Numbered from the stretch's first letter, positions 54,144 to 63,474 are shown. The stretch is DNA of 64,000 nucleotides from Paeniglutamicibacter psychrophenolicus (GCF_017876575.1 NZ_JAGIOE010000001.1:3886443-3950442), one strand, 5' to 3'. The notes: generated by a model from the sequence alone, not told the origin. Translations and numbers: made by a program.

Positions 54144-54893
54144 TCAGCCCTGGGTGACCTCCAGTGAGAACTCGATGAATCCGGAATCCTCCACGGCAAC
54201 GAAGCCCAGGTTCGGCGCTTCAACGCCGAATTCCGCCCAGGTCATGGGTATCTGGCCAACCAGTTTCGCAGCTCCATCGCTGAATGCACCCTGCACGTTG
54301 GCCTCGACGGACACGGTCTGGCCGTTGAGCGTCAAGTCGCCCGTGATGGGGATTGTCCGGGTCTCCCCCTCGAGCGTTGCGGACACGTCAACGGGCTCGG
54401 TCAGCGTGAATCTCGCCTCGGGGAATCGGGACGTATCGATCGCCGAGGTGCGGAAGTACTGATCGCGTCGGGCCGAGTCAGTGGTGATGGTTTCCACCTT
54501 CAGGACCAGATCCGCTGCCGTGAGCCGGTCATCCTCGACGGTCAATGAGCCGCTGACGTCTTCGGTGCGTCCCGTGACGGTCACGTCTGCACCGTTGAGC
54601 ACCTCGTTGAGTCGGTATCCGGCGAAGGAACCGGAACCCACGGTCCAGGTCCCGTCGCGGTCAGCGGATGCGGGTGCCGCGCTTGCGTCCCCCGCACCAC
54701 TCGACGCCGCGCTGCTTGGCATCCCCGACAAGGTCGGAGCATCCTCGGCCTGGGCGGAGACGTTGGCGGCGTAGATACGGCTGCCAATGAACACACCGGC
54801 GATGATCACCGCCACCGCTATGGCGATGACCCACACCAGTCGTTTCTTCCGGGGGTGCTTCTGGGGGCGGGCCGGCGCCGGCTGGTCGGTCAT
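54144..54893 (-). CDS. YceI-family lipid-binding-type protein, membrane-anchored
   Basis: A 249-residue protein. A basic N-terminus (PQKHPRKKRLVW) leads into one membrane helix (VIAIAVAVIIAGVFIGSRI, about 21-39). A serine/alanine-rich linker follows, then a YceI beta-barrel from about residue 80: GTWTVGSGSFAGYRLNEVL, RDQYFRTSAIDTSRFPEARF and the end VEDSGFIEFSLEVTQG. YceI domains bind polyisoprenoid or amphiphilic molecules in a hydrophobic pocket. The protein faces outside the cell. Its gene stands alone, with 320 bases to the next feature. Confidence 0.92.
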   Translation of the reverse strand: MTDQPAPARPQKHPRKKRLVWVIAIAVAVIIAGVFIGSRIYAANVSAQAEDAPTLSGMPSSAASSGAGDASAAPASADRDGTWTVGSGSFAGYRLNEVLNGADVTVTGRTEDVSGSLTVEDDRLTAADLVLKVETITTDSARRDQYFRTSAIDTSRFPEARFTLTEPVDVSATLEGETRTIPITGDLTLNGQTVSVEANVQGAFSDGAAKLVGQIPMTWAEFGVEAPNLGFVAVEDSGFIEFSLEVTQG

Positions 54894-55228
54894 GGAAGCT
54901 CCTGATCGATCGCGCCGTCTTCCGGCGACGTTTTGGTTGATCCTTGAATTGTTTCATCACCGTGGGGGCCTCATGGCGAATACTGCGGTGAACCTGCGGA
55001 GTTCACCAAAGATGCACAGGCCACAAACAGGGAGGCTTTGAACCCGGAGGGCAATCGGTGGAAATCTCCGGAAGGTCCCGCATGGCCTATGATTCCGCTA
55101 GACAATATGTAAGTGAGGCCGAAACCTCCGCTTCAAGCTTTCGTGGTTTGCCATGCGTTCGGGTCTTGGCCTTGCAGCCAAACCGCTGTGGAATGGTAGT
55201 GCCACATTGAAGGTTGGAGGTCCCGGCT
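54894..55228. other. gene-free stretch, upstream flank of the IS110 element
   Basis: About 330 bases without a gene. The first part holds the YceI promoter. The part from about 55080 probably belongs to the IS110 element and may include its non-coding leader. No boundary can be fixed from one copy. Confidence 0.4.
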
Positions 55229-56338
55229 ATGTCCGAGCGTACCTATATCGGGCTCGATGTCCATGCCCGCAGCATCGTGGGATGCGCCCTGAACATCGAC
55301 ACCGGCGAATTGACCCGTTCACGTTTCGAGGACGACCTGCTGGGCACCGCGGAATGGGTACGGGGATTCGGCCCCGGGGTCCGGGTCGTCTACGAGGCCG
55401 GTCCCACCGGCTTCGGGCTGGCCCGGCACTTCCGGGCTGCCGGCATCGACTGCGTGATCGCCGCACCCTCGAAACTGCTGCGGGCCCCCGGAGACAAAAT
55501 CAAGACGGATCGGCGCGACGCCAAAATTTTGGCGACCATGCTGGCGCTGGGCGAGGTCACCGAGGTCACGATCCCGGACCCCGGGCAGGAGGCCCTGCGG
55601 GACCTCTCCCGCGCCCGGCATGTCGCCTCGGCCGACAATGCGCATGCCAAGCAGCGGGTCAATGCGATCCTGCTGCGCCACGGCATCCTCTTCCAAGGCG
55701 GCAAGTCCCGCTGGACCCGGGAACACCTGAGGTGGCTGCACCAGCAGCACTTCGAGGACCCGGCGCTCGAGTTCGCCTTCCAGGAATCCCTGGCGCAGGA
55801 GGAGTCCATGTCCGTGCGGCTGAAGCGGATCGACAAGGAGGTGGCCCGCGTCGCCGCGGACTGCCGCTACACCGAGATCATCAATGCCCTGGCGTGCCTG
55901 CGCGGCATCAGCACCGTGGGTGCCTTCGGGCTGGCCACCGAGATCGGGGACTGGACCCGCTTCAACGGGGCCACCATCGGCTCCTATCTGGGCCTGGTTC
56001 CCTCGGAGCATTCCTCGGGCGAGACCCGCACCCAGGGGCGCATCACCAAGGCCGGAAACGCCTACGCCCGCCTCCTGCTGATCGAGGCCGCAACCGTGCA
56101 CAAGCGCCCGTACCGCAGGCCCGGGATCCTGGAGCTGCGCCAGCTCGAGCTGGTGTCCCCGGCCACCGCCGCCCGCGCCCGGCAGGGCAACCAACGGCTC
56201 CATGCCCGCGCCGCGGCCCTCGAGGAACGCCACAAGATGCCGGCGAAGGCCAGGACCGCCATCGCCCGCGAACTTGCCGGCTGGTGCTGGTCCCTGGCCG
56301 CACCCCTGCAGGAAGGCCGCCCCATGGCAGGACGGTGA
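55229..56338 (+). CDS. IS110-family transposase (second, unrelated copy)
   Basis: A 369-residue DEDD transposase: SERTYIGLDVHARSIVGCAL at the start, VRVVYEAGPTGFGLARHF, DKIKTDRRDAKILATMLALG, then the C-terminal CLRGISTVGAFGLATEIGDW and GSYLGLVPSEHSSGETRTQG. It is not closely related to the IS110 copy at 22.2 kb. The ATG at 55229 is preferred, since GGAGGT lies ten bases upstream. The gene looks intact. Confidence 0.92.
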   Translation: MSERTYIGLDVHARSIVGCALNIDTGELTRSRFEDDLLGTAEWVRGFGPGVRVVYEAGPTGFGLARHFRAAGIDCVIAAPSKLLRAPGDKIKTDRRDAKILATMLALGEVTEVTIPDPGQEALRDLSRARHVASADNAHAKQRVNAILLRHGILFQGGKSRWTREHLRWLHQQHFEDPALEFAFQESLAQEESMSVRLKRIDKEVARVAADCRYTEIINALACLRGISTVGAFGLATEIGDWTRFNGATIGSYLGLVPSEHSSGETRTQGRITKAGNAYARLLLIEAATVHKRPYRRPGILELRQLELVSPATAARARQGNQRLHARAAALEERHKMPAKARTAIARELAGWCWSLAAPLQEGRPMAGR

Positions 56339-56562
56339 CCCCAAGACGTGCCCCGGCGCGCGCACCCGGACGAGGCAACATGCGGAGCCAACACGAGAAC
56401 CGACTATGGGCAGGCCCCCAAGCCGACGCCCGATCCTAGACGACGTCACGCTCCACTCGAATTCCTTGTCATGCGGTACCCAACCCGCGTTTGTCAGTCT
56501 GACCATGCCGTCGACCATGACCTGCCGAACCGGGCCCGACGCCACCGCCGGGGCATGGGAAA

Positions 56563-56597
56563 GGCGGCTCCCGGAAGCCAATGTCCCGGGAGCCGCC
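56563..56597. terminator. GC-rich hairpin downstream of the IS110 element
   Basis: GGCGGCTCCCGG and CCGGGAGCCGCC form a perfect 12-bp stem around a ten-base loop. There is no T-run. It could be a terminator or a preferred target-type palindrome for insertion. Confidence 0.5.
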
Positions 56598-56656
56598 CAC
56601 CTCTGTCACTTGACAAACCTTCTTACATATCAGTCGGTCCACGAGAAGGCATAAAA

Positions 56657-56690
56657 ATTCCCCGGCTCCGAACAACGGGAACCGGGGAAT
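56657..56690 (-). terminator. intrinsic terminator of the oxidoreductase gene
   Basis: Read on the minus strand, ATTCCCCGGT and ACCGGGGAAT-type arms (9-10 bp) close a short loop and are followed by TTTTTATG, a proper intrinsic terminator. It begins 12 bases after the stop codon. The whole block from 56648 to 56706 is nearly the same as that after rpsO (63421-63479). Confidence 0.9.
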
Positions 56691-56701
56691 CTCACGCAAA
56701 C

Positions 56702-58276
56702 CTAGCCTGCCAATTCTTCCAGGACCGCCATGGCCGCGTTGTGGCCACCGATGCCGCTGACCCCTCCCCCACGCCGGGCACCGGCACCGCACAGAAGAAT
56801 GTTCGGATGCTTGGTCTCGACACCCCAACGCTCGGCAGCCGTGTCACGCCTGGCGTCGTCTTCGAGGAATGGCCATTGCAGGGAACCATGGAAGATGTTG
56901 CCGCCGGGCATGTTGAGGGCATGTTCCAGGTCCAGCGTGGTCTTCGCTTCAATGCAGGGCTTGCCGGTGGCATCGTTGAGAATCAGGTCCTCGATCGGCT
57001 CGGCCAACACCGAGTTCAGCGAGGCCAGCACGGCAGCTTGAAGTTGGCTGCGCATGTCATCGTTGTTTTCCTCCGTGAGCCATCGGTCCGGGGTCTGGAG
57101 TCCGAAGACCGTGAGTGTCTGTGCGCCTGCGTCGATGAGTTCGGAGGAGAGAATGCTTGGGTCCGTCAGCGAGTGGCAGTAGATCTCGCACGGCAGCGGG
57201 TTCGGAATGGACCCCTGGACAGCTTCCTTGAAGGCGTCCTCGAGGCGGTCGTATCCCTCATTGATGTGGAAGGTTCCCCCAAAGGCCGCAGCTGCCGAGA
57301 CTGACTCGTCACGCAGCCTGGGCAACCGGCGCAGCAGCAGGTTGACCTTGATCTGGGCCCCTTCCGGCCGGGGAATCCCAGCCGAGTCCCTTTCCCCAAG
57401 CAGTCCCTGCAGCACCCAGGGGGCCACGTTGGCCAAGACCCGTCGGCCTCCGACGACTGTCTCGCTACCCTCACGGCGATAGCGGACCTCGCCGTCGGCA
57501 GCGATCGAGGTGACTTCGGCTCCAGTGACCAGCGTTGCGCCGGCTTCCCGGGCGGCCCGCTCAAGCTCCCGGGAAACCACCCCCATGCCGCCAATGGGCA
57601 GCTCCCAGTCGCCTGTCTCATTGCCGACGACGTGGTAGAGGAAGCACCTGTTCGCATCCAGGGACGGGTCGTTCAGCGAGGTAAAGGTTCCGATCAATGC
57701 GTCGGTTGCGACGATGCCGCGCGCCAGATCGTTTTCAAACCGCCGGTCGAGGGCCTGGCCAAGTGGTGTTTCGATGAGTTCATCCCATAGGGATTCGTCG
57801 CCAAGCAGCTCCCGGGCCTCGGTGCGGCTGGGCAGCGGCTCGCAAAAGGTCGGAAAGAGTGCGCGTGCCAGCCGCGAGGTGTCTTCATAGAGGCATTCCA
57901 TGGCCTTGAAGTCGGCCTCGGCACCGATGCTTCCGAACGAAGCACGGCTTGCCTCGGAGTCCTCGCGGTCAATGAGCAAGCCCCGCGCGGGATTTTCCGG
58001 GACCGGCGTGTAGGAAGAATACCGGCGGCTGGCCAACTCGATTTCCAGGCCCAGCTCGGAAATGATTCGAGCGGGCATCAGGCTGACCAAATAGGAATAG
58101 CGCGAAAGGTGGGCGTCGATCCCTTCAAATGCTGCTGCCGAAACCGCGGCCCCACCCAGCTGCTCTTCGCGTTCAAGCAGGAGCACGCTCTTGCCGGCTC
58201 GAGCCAGATAGGCCGCCGCGGTCAGTCCGTTGTGGCCGCCACCGACAATGACCGCGTCGTATTCGTTCTTGTCCAT
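56702..58276 (-). CDS. phytoene-dehydrogenase-like FAD oxidoreductase (PYROXD2-like)
   Basis: A 524-residue flavoprotein. The FAD motif is DAVIVGGGHNGLTAAAYLAR at the start, then LLLEREEQLGGAAVS. The C-terminus has the conserved ending NILLCGAGARRGGGVSGIGG and HNAAMAVL. The middle, with MGVVSRELERAAREAGATLV, is as in the CrtI/PYROXD2 family. It is not a carotenoid gene by context: no crtB or crtE is near. The reaction is unknown. It stands alone, with an intrinsic terminator behind it. Confidence 0.88.
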   Translation of the reverse strand: MDKNEYDAVIVGGGHNGLTAAAYLARAGKSVLLLEREEQLGGAAVSAAAFEGIDAHLSRYSYLVSLMPARIISELGLEIELASRRYSSYTPVPENPARGLLIDREDSEASRASFGSIGAEADFKAMECLYEDTSRLARALFPTFCEPLPSRTEARELLGDESLWDELIETPLGQALDRRFENDLARGIVATDALIGTFTSLNDPSLDANRCFLYHVVGNETGDWELPIGGMGVVSRELERAAREAGATLVTGAEVTSIAADGEVRYRREGSETVVGGRRVLANVAPWVLQGLLGERDSAGIPRPEGAQIKVNLLLRRLPRLRDESVSAAAAFGGTFHINEGYDRLEDAFKEAVQGSIPNPLPCEIYCHSLTDPSILSSELIDAGAQTLTVFGLQTPDRWLTEENNDDMRSQLQAAVLASLNSVLAEPIEDLILNDATGKPCIEAKTTLDLEHALNMPGGNIFHGSLQWPFLEDDARRDTAAERWGVETKHPNILLCGAGARRGGGVSGIGGHNAAMAVLEELAG

Positions 58277-58462
58277 TTCTCCGTTAACCTCTCGGTCGAA
58301 CTATCGTCTTGAAGTGGAGCAGGCATTTCACGGGAGCGCCACCGCGACAGCGCCAAATACCCGGACCCCGGTCATCTGCCGGGTGAAGTCCAACGGCGTG
58401 GCTCCGGTGTTGGCCAGGAGAAACGCAGGGCGCCGCCATCAAGGCCGGCTTCCCGCGTGCAG

Positions 58463-60985
58463 TTACAACCGAGGATCCAACGGCTCGGACTCCAGGGCCA
58501 GGACCCCGAAGACCATCTGGTGGACCTTCCACAACGGGGAACCCGCAGACGTCAGCCGCAGGGCCTCGAGTCCCAGGATGTACTCGTGCAGGGCGCGGTT
58601 GCGTTTCTTGTCCGTGGCACGCTGGCGCAGGCGTTCGAGGTTGCCTTCCTCCAGGTAGTCGGGCCCATAGATCAACCGCAGGTATTCCCTGCCGCGCACC
58701 TTGATGCCCGGCTGCACCCAGCCGCGCTTCGCTTTGGTGAGGTTCTGCCACGGCTTGACCACCATGCCCTCGGACCCGGCAACGGTAAGGGACTCCCACC
58801 TTTTCACGGCGGCTTCCACGTCCGAGTCCTGCTCCAGGTCCACGCGCAGGTGCCGGGTGTTGGCGAACAGTTCGGGCCCGGCAGCGACGAGCCTGCCGCT
58901 GATCTCCAAATGCCACCCGTGGTCCCGGGTCTCAAAGCTTTGTCCCTCGGCGGCGAGGACCTGGAAGGCGGCGAAGCGCAAGTCGTCGGCCGATCCGACA
59001 TACCGCCGGTACGATTCCCGGAACGCCTTGGCGTTGGACTGGCGGGTCCGGGTGCGCGAGAGCAATCCCTGGACGTCAATGCCACCTGTTGCCGCCCGTT
59101 CGAGCGCCGCCACGGAAGCATCCGTCGCGGCAATGGCCGAGGCAGCCACCGAGGCATAGGTGTCCTTGATCAAGGGCTCCGCTTTCAATGACCACGGCAT
59201 CAATTCGCCGTCGAGCATCAACCACTCGCTGCCCAACTCGTCCCACAGCCCGGCGCGTTCGACGGCTTCGTGGGCCTGCTTCAGCACCAGGTGTTCCTGC
59301 TCGCTGTCCAGGAATTGCCGACCGGTGCGGGTGTGCAGCGCACCCAGCCAACCATCGGGTGCCTCGAAGCGACCGGGGTCGCGGGCCAGCAGCATGACCG
59401 CACGGGAACCCATGTGTTTCTCCTCGCACACCAGCTGCGTGACGCCCTGGCGCCGGAAGTACTCGAACGCCTCCTGCGGGTGTTCCAGGTAGCCGGGCTG
59501 CGCCGAGGATTCGGCCGGGGACATGGTTGGCGGCAGGTAGCGCAGCCACCGCGGGTCGATGGCGAACCGGCTCATCGTTTCCAGTGCGCCGGCGGCCTGG
59601 GCCTCGTTGATCTTCACGGTGCCCAGGCCCTCGGCCTTCAGGAACCGCACGCCGGAGACATCCTCCATGGACAGCACACCGGGCTCGCGTTCCGGGCCGC
59701 GCGGGGATTGAAGCGGCCGCCCAGGTTCGCAGTACTTCCTGAGTGCCTGCACCTGGATGACCTCGCGTTCGGGATGGCGCATGGCACTGAGCGCTCCCCC
59801 GAACACGCAACCGGTATCAAGGCAGGCGGTGTTGTTGATCCAGGCCACTTCGGTGACCGGCGTGTGCCCGTAGAGCACCGCCGCATCCCCGCGGTATTCG
59901 TTGGCCCACGGGTGGCGCACCGGCATGCCGTAATCGTCGAGCTCGCCGGTCACCTGCCCGTAGAGGGCAAAGGCCCGCACCCGTCCGGAGGCGCGGCCGT
60001 GGTAGTTCTCCAGCAGTCCGGCATGGGCGATCACCAGTTTGCCGTCGTCCAGGACCAGGTGGGAAACCAATGAGTCGCAGAAGTCCGCGACCCTGCGTGC
60101 AAAGCCTTCTTCCTGGGCGGCCAGCTGCTCCATGGTTGCATCCAGCCCACCGGTCAGGGAAACCTTGCGCCCGCGCAGTGCGCGCACCAACTTGTCCTCG
60201 TGGTTTCCGGGCACGGACAGTGCATGGCCGTTGCCGACCATCCCCATGGCCAGGCGCAGCACACCGGCCGAGTCGGGTCCGCGGTCGACCAGGTCGCCCA
60301 CGAAGATGACCCGCCGTCCCTCGGGGTGTTCGGCATCCACGGCACGGCCCTGTTCGTCGCGCACCACCACGTAGCCCAGGGACCCGAGCAGCATCAACAA
60401 TTCGTCGAGACAGCCATGGACATCGCCGATCACGTCGAACGGACCGTGCTGGTCGCGGAAATCGTTGAGCAGCTTGTGGCGGTGGATCACCGCTTGCTCG
60501 ATCTCATCCTCCGTGGAAAGCACGTGCACCCGGGCAAAGCCCTCCTTGCGCATGGAGCGCAGGGACTTCTTCAGCGCCCGGTGCTGGCGGTCGATCACCG
60601 CCGGCGCAACCGCTCCCCCGCCGCGCACCGCGTTGCGTTCCAGGCAGAGATTGACCGGCAGGTCCAGGACGATGGCCGAAACCAGGCAGTCCTGCGCCCT
60701 GGCCACCTCCACCAACTTTTCCCGGGCCGACTGCTGGACATTCGTGGCATCCACGACCGTGAGCAAGCCGGCCTCAAGGCGCTTGCCGGCAACGAAGTTC
60801 AGCGCCTCGAAGGCCGCCGGGGTCACCGACTGGTCGCTCGGGTCGTTGCCGACAAGCCCGCGGAACATGTCGCTGGAGAGCACCTCGAACCCACCGAAGT
60901 GCTTTGCCGCGAAGCTCGACTTGCCCGACCCAGATACGCCGACCAGCAACACCAGGCCAACCTCGGGAATCCTTATTTCACTCAT
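58463..60985 (-). CDS. pnkp: polynucleotide kinase-phosphatase/ligase Pnkp (RNA repair)
   Basis: An 840-residue three-domain enzyme. The N-terminal kinase carries GVSGSGKSS (16-24) and phosphorylates 5'-OH ends. The central metallophosphatase has DVIGDVHGCLDELLML, GDLVDRGPDSAGVLRL and PGNHEDK and removes 2',3'-cyclic or 3'-phosphates. The C-terminal ATP-grasp-like adenylyltransferase has EEKHMGSRAVMLL, with the lysine that takes AMP. The ATG at 60985 is chosen because family similarity begins there; the frame is open 47 codons further. It overlaps hen1 by four bases. Together the two proteins seal cut RNAs (for example tRNA cleaved by ribotoxins) and protect the repaired end by methylation. 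Confidence 0.94.
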   Translation of the reverse strand: MSEIRIPEVGLVLLVGVSGSGKSSFAAKHFGGFEVLSSDMFRGLVGNDPSDQSVTPAAFEALNFVAGKRLEAGLLTVVDATNVQQSAREKLVEVARAQDCLVSAIVLDLPVNLCLERNAVRGGGAVAPAVIDRQHRALKKSLRSMRKEGFARVHVLSTEDEIEQAVIHRHKLLNDFRDQHGPFDVIGDVHGCLDELLMLLGSLGYVVVRDEQGRAVDAEHPEGRRVIFVGDLVDRGPDSAGVLRLAMGMVGNGHALSVPGNHEDKLVRALRGRKVSLTGGLDATMEQLAAQEEGFARRVADFCDSLVSHLVLDDGKLVIAHAGLLENYHGRASGRVRAFALYGQVTGELDDYGMPVRHPWANEYRGDAAVLYGHTPVTEVAWINNTACLDTGCVFGGALSAMRHPEREVIQVQALRKYCEPGRPLQSPRGPEREPGVLSMEDVSGVRFLKAEGLGTVKINEAQAAGALETMSRFAIDPRWLRYLPPTMSPAESSAQPGYLEHPQEAFEYFRRQGVTQLVCEEKHMGSRAVMLLARDPGRFEAPDGWLGALHTRTGRQFLDSEQEHLVLKQAHEAVERAGLWDELGSEWLMLDGELMPWSLKAEPLIKDTYASVAASAIAATDASVAALERAATGGIDVQGLLSRTRTRQSNAKAFRESYRRYVGSADDLRFAAFQVLAAEGQSFETRDHGWHLEISGRLVAAGPELFANTRHLRVDLEQDSDVEAAVKRWESLTVAGSEGMVVKPWQNLTKAKRGWVQPGIKVRGREYLRLIYGPDYLEEGNLERLRQRATDKKRNRALHEYILGLEALRLTSAGSPLWKVHQMVFGVLALESEPLDPRL

Positions 60986-62400
60986 GCTGCCGCCTTTCGG
61001 AAGATCGCCATCTGGGTGGGAGCACCGGCGCCTTCCGATTCCTCGCCCACGGGACGGTATTCGACTTCGTAGCCATGTCGCTCCGCGACTGCTTCCGCCC
61101 ACCGGGAAAACTGGGCACGTGTCCATTCGAAGCGGTGATCCTCATGCCGCATGGTGCCCGCGGCCAGCGATAGGTACAAGTGGTTGTACTCCGCGTTCGG
61201 GGTCGTCACGATCACGCTGCGCGGTGCAGCCGCGGCAAAGATCGAATCCTCCAAGGCCGAAAGGCGGCTTGGCTCGATGTGCTCGATGACCTCCATCAGC
61301 ACCACCGCGTCGAAGCCGGCGATCCGTTCGTCGCGGTACACAGCGGAGCTGTGCAGCAAGGTGATCCGGTCCTTGTCCACATCGGCGAGCTCGTCCAGGT
61401 TCATGGTGCGGGCAGCTTGTTCCAGCGACCGGGCCGACACATCGGTGCCCAGGATCCTGGTGAAGAACCTGTCCTTTCGCATCCGGTGCAGCAAGGCACC
61501 GGACCCGGAACCCACGTCGACAACCTGGTGGGCACCGCAATCCTTGAGCGCAGCCATCACAGCCTCCGCGCGCAGCACACGCAAGGGCTGCGGCGGTGTG
61601 CCATCGCGGGGACCTTGCACAACGGCTTCCCCGCCGGACACGGGGGTTTCCCCGTCGATCCGGGCATCGGCCGCTGCAACCAGGTCCCTTTGGTGGGCGA
61701 GGTATCGGTGGGAGATCAGGGCACGCTCGGGGTGCTCGGGCAGCCAGCCCTCGCCCTGGCGCACCAGCTTCTCGGCTTCGTCGTCATTGACCCAATAGTG
61801 CTTGGAATCATCCAGCACCGGGAGCAGGACGTAGAGCTGTCGCAGGGCCAGATGCAGGGGCACCGTGCCGGTAAGCACCAGGTGGCTGTAGCGGGAGTCT
61901 TCCCACAAAGGGTAGGCCTCGTCCAGGGCTATGGGCCGCTGCTCGATTACCCAGCCCAGCGGGGCGAACAGCCGTTGGACCAGGTCGTGCCCGTCGCGGC
62001 CGCGGGTGGAGATCACCGGCACTTCGAGGCGCAGCGGCAACGGGGCGATGGCCAGTTCCGGATATGTCTCGCTGATGGGCAGCATGGCGCTGCGCAGCAC
62101 CTTGCCCAGGGCCACGGCCAACAGGCTGGAGGCCGCGTACGGCCGGTCGTTGATGTAGTAGTCAAGGACCCCGTTGTCGCCGCGGAAGCGCTTGCTGCGG
62201 ACCAAACCAATGGCGTCGACCTCCAGCAGCAGCGCCGCGGTGGTCCGCTGCGGTGAGTACTCCGGGTAGAACACGTGGGCATTGCCGACCGGCAGCTCAA
62301 AGGTCTGCAGGCGCCCGGGGTGCTTGCGCAGCAGGTGGGAGAGGGCCGTGGCATCGATTTGGGAGCCGGTCTCCGGCTCGAGAGTGATGGTGATCAGCAA
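60982..62400 (-). CDS. hen1: Hen1 3'-terminal RNA ribose 2'-O-methyltransferase
   Basis: A 472-residue protein. The N-terminal half (to about 250) is the Pnkp-interacting, ligase-activating domain, with HVFYPEYSPQRTTAALLLEV, VLDYYINDRPYAASSLLAVA and LGWVIEQRPIALDE. The C-terminal half is the methyltransferase, with the AdoMet motif VVDVGSGSGALLHRM and the manganese-binding LMEVIEHIEPSRL (ExxEH). The TTG at 62400 has GAAGGAGAG just upstream and gives LLITITLEP, the usual beginning; the ATG at 62427 is less likely. It forms an operon with pnkp. Confidence 0.94.
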   Translation of the reverse strand: MLITITLEPETGSQIDATALSHLLRKHPGRLQTFELPVGNAHVFYPEYSPQRTTAALLLEVDAIGLVRSKRFRGDNGVLDYYINDRPYAASSLLAVALGKVLRSAMLPISETYPELAIAPLPLRLEVPVISTRGRDGHDLVQRLFAPLGWVIEQRPIALDEAYPLWEDSRYSHLVLTGTVPLHLALRQLYVLLPVLDDSKHYWVNDDEAEKLVRQGEGWLPEHPERALISHRYLAHQRDLVAAADARIDGETPVSGGEAVVQGPRDGTPPQPLRVLRAEAVMAALKDCGAHQVVDVGSGSGALLHRMRKDRFFTRILGTDVSARSLEQAARTMNLDELADVDKDRITLLHSSAVYRDERIAGFDAVVLMEVIEHIEPSRLSALEDSIFAAAAPRSVIVTTPNAEYNHLYLSLAAGTMRHEDHRFEWTRAQFSRWAEAVAERHGYEVEYRPVGEESEGAGAPTQMAIFRKAAA

Positions 62401-62536
62401 CGTCTCTCCTTCAAGTGCTCCTGGCAATCAAACGCTTACTAGGCCTTTTGAAGAACACTACGCTAGGGCTCACGTTGCGGCGTGCTCAGAAACAGAGTGC
62501 CGCCGCATTCGACGATGCATTACTTCACTCTTCTGG

Positions 62537-62818
62537 TTAGGCAGCGTTGAGCGGCTTCACGTCGTGTGTCTTGCCGTCGAGTTCCCGGGCGAGGTCGTAA
62601 TTCGTCTGCATGGCAAGCCATCCCCGGGCAGTCCCAACTCCGGCCAATTCCAGCCGCACAGCCAAGTTCGGGCTGATGCCGGCTCGCCCGTTGACGACCC
62701 GGCTCAGAGTCACGCGCGAAACACCCAGCCTGAGCGCAGCCTCCACGACAGTGAGACCTAGCTCGGCGAGCACATCTTCACGAATGATGTCACCGGGGTG
62801 TGGAGGGGCCTTCATCAT
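62537..62818 (-). CDS. higA: HigA-type antitoxin
   Basis: A 93-residue XRE-like helix-turn-helix protein: HPGDIIREDVLAELGLTVVE, then AALRLGVSRVTLSRVVNGRA and a C-terminal helix LAMQTNYDLARELDG. This is the standard HigA layout. It follows higB by 12 bases, the toxin-first order typical of higBA. It should bind HigB and repress the operon through the palindrome at 63118. Confidence 0.93.
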   Translation of the reverse strand: MMKAPPHPGDIIREDVLAELGLTVVEAALRLGVSRVTLSRVVNGRAGISPNLAVRLELAGVGTARGWLAMQTNYDLARELDGKTHDVKPLNAA

Positions 62819-62830
62819 GGTGCAATTCCT

Positions 62831-63112
62831 TCAGTGGTAGTCCTGGTAGTCAACGAGTTCAACATCTTGCCCGATAAATCGAAACGTCTCGCGCCAGTTT
62901 CCGTTGACCCATATCGATGGGTACCCGGCAAGGTCACCCTTCAGTTCATGCGTGCGAAAGGCGGGGATGGCAAGGTCAGCCGGTCTTTGCGCAATGTCGA
63001 GCGCTCCCAAGATTCTGGTGAGCTTCGCGGCATGGGCTGGTTGAACGCCCCGCTTTGAATTCTCGCGATAGAGCGCTTCCAACCCCTTGTGCCGGAAACT
63101 GACGATCATCAA
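62831..63112 (-). CDS. higB: HigB-type RelE-family toxin
   Basis: A 93-residue protein of the RelE/HigB fold: VSFRHKGLEALYRENSKRGV, KLTRILGALDIAQRPADLAI, ELKGDLAGYPSIWVNGNWRE and ETFRFIGQDVELVDYQDYH. HigB toxins cut mRNA on the ribosome. The start has two ATG codons in tandem (63112 and 63109). The gene is immediately behind a palindromic operator and in front of its antitoxin gene. Its target RNA damage lies one gene away from the RNA repair pair pnkp-hen1, possibly by chance. Confidence 0.93.
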   Translation of the reverse strand: MMIVSFRHKGLEALYRENSKRGVQPAHAAKLTRILGALDIAQRPADLAIPAFRTHELKGDLAGYPSIWVNGNWRETFRFIGQDVELVDYQDYH

Positions 63113-63117
63113 CTTAC

Positions 63118-63143
63118 TGTATCGCGTATCGTCTCACGATACA
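63118..63143 (-). promoter_or_regulatory. palindromic operator of higBA
   Basis: TGTATCG (63118-63124) and CGATACA (63137-63143) are perfect inverted arms. An inner ATCGT/ACGAT pair (63128-63140) shares the same right arm. The site overlaps the start of higB by a few bases, suitable for autorepression by HigA. Confidence 0.6.
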
Positions 63144-63429
63144 ATGTTGGGTTGCGCGGATCCGAAGGAAGCTGCAGGGGTCATCGCCACAGACGTTTCA
63201 AGCAGAGGCGGGGGCTCCAAAGCGCACAAATGAACTGGTTCCCGAAAGTATGGATCTGAATTATTCAGTCCAACTTTCGGGGAGCAGTTCATATGCCGTC
63301 GAGGCGGTGGAACACGGCTGGTCCGGGAGCGTCCTGATAAACCGCGTCCAGCCGATGATTCCGTGGCCCCGAGTTGCCGCGCCGCCAGATGCTTCGCGAC
63401 CATCGGCATAAGGGCATAAGGGCATAAAA
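63144..63429. other. gene-free stretch with an inverted repeat
   Basis: About 285 bases without a gene. CCCGAAAGT (63241-63249) and ACTTTCGGG (63272-63280), with GAAC/GTTC also matched further out, form an imperfect palindrome of about 60 bases that resembles the paired ends of a small mobile element. Just before the rpsO terminator, GCATAAG occurs in three near copies (63408-63427). Confidence 0.4.
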
Positions 63430-63463
63430 ATTCCCCGGCACCCTGTGAAGGGAACCGGGGAAT
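63430..63463 (-). terminator. intrinsic terminator of rpsO
   Basis: On the minus strand the arms ATTCCCCGG (complement at 63430-63438 and 63455-63463) are followed by TTTTTATGCC, a clear intrinsic terminator 11 bases after the rpsO stop. It is the twin of the terminator at 56657-56690. Confidence 0.92.
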
Positions 63464-63474
63464 CTCAATCAAAC

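Noticed and set aside
55319-56581. A 420-codon minus-strand frame opposite the second IS110 transposase
   Set aside because: The plus-strand frame has clear transposase motifs; the antisense frame has none.
63108-63430. GCATAAG repeats and palindrome considered as a CRISPR-like array
   Set aside because: Units are too short and contiguous, with no spacers; no cas gene is in the window.
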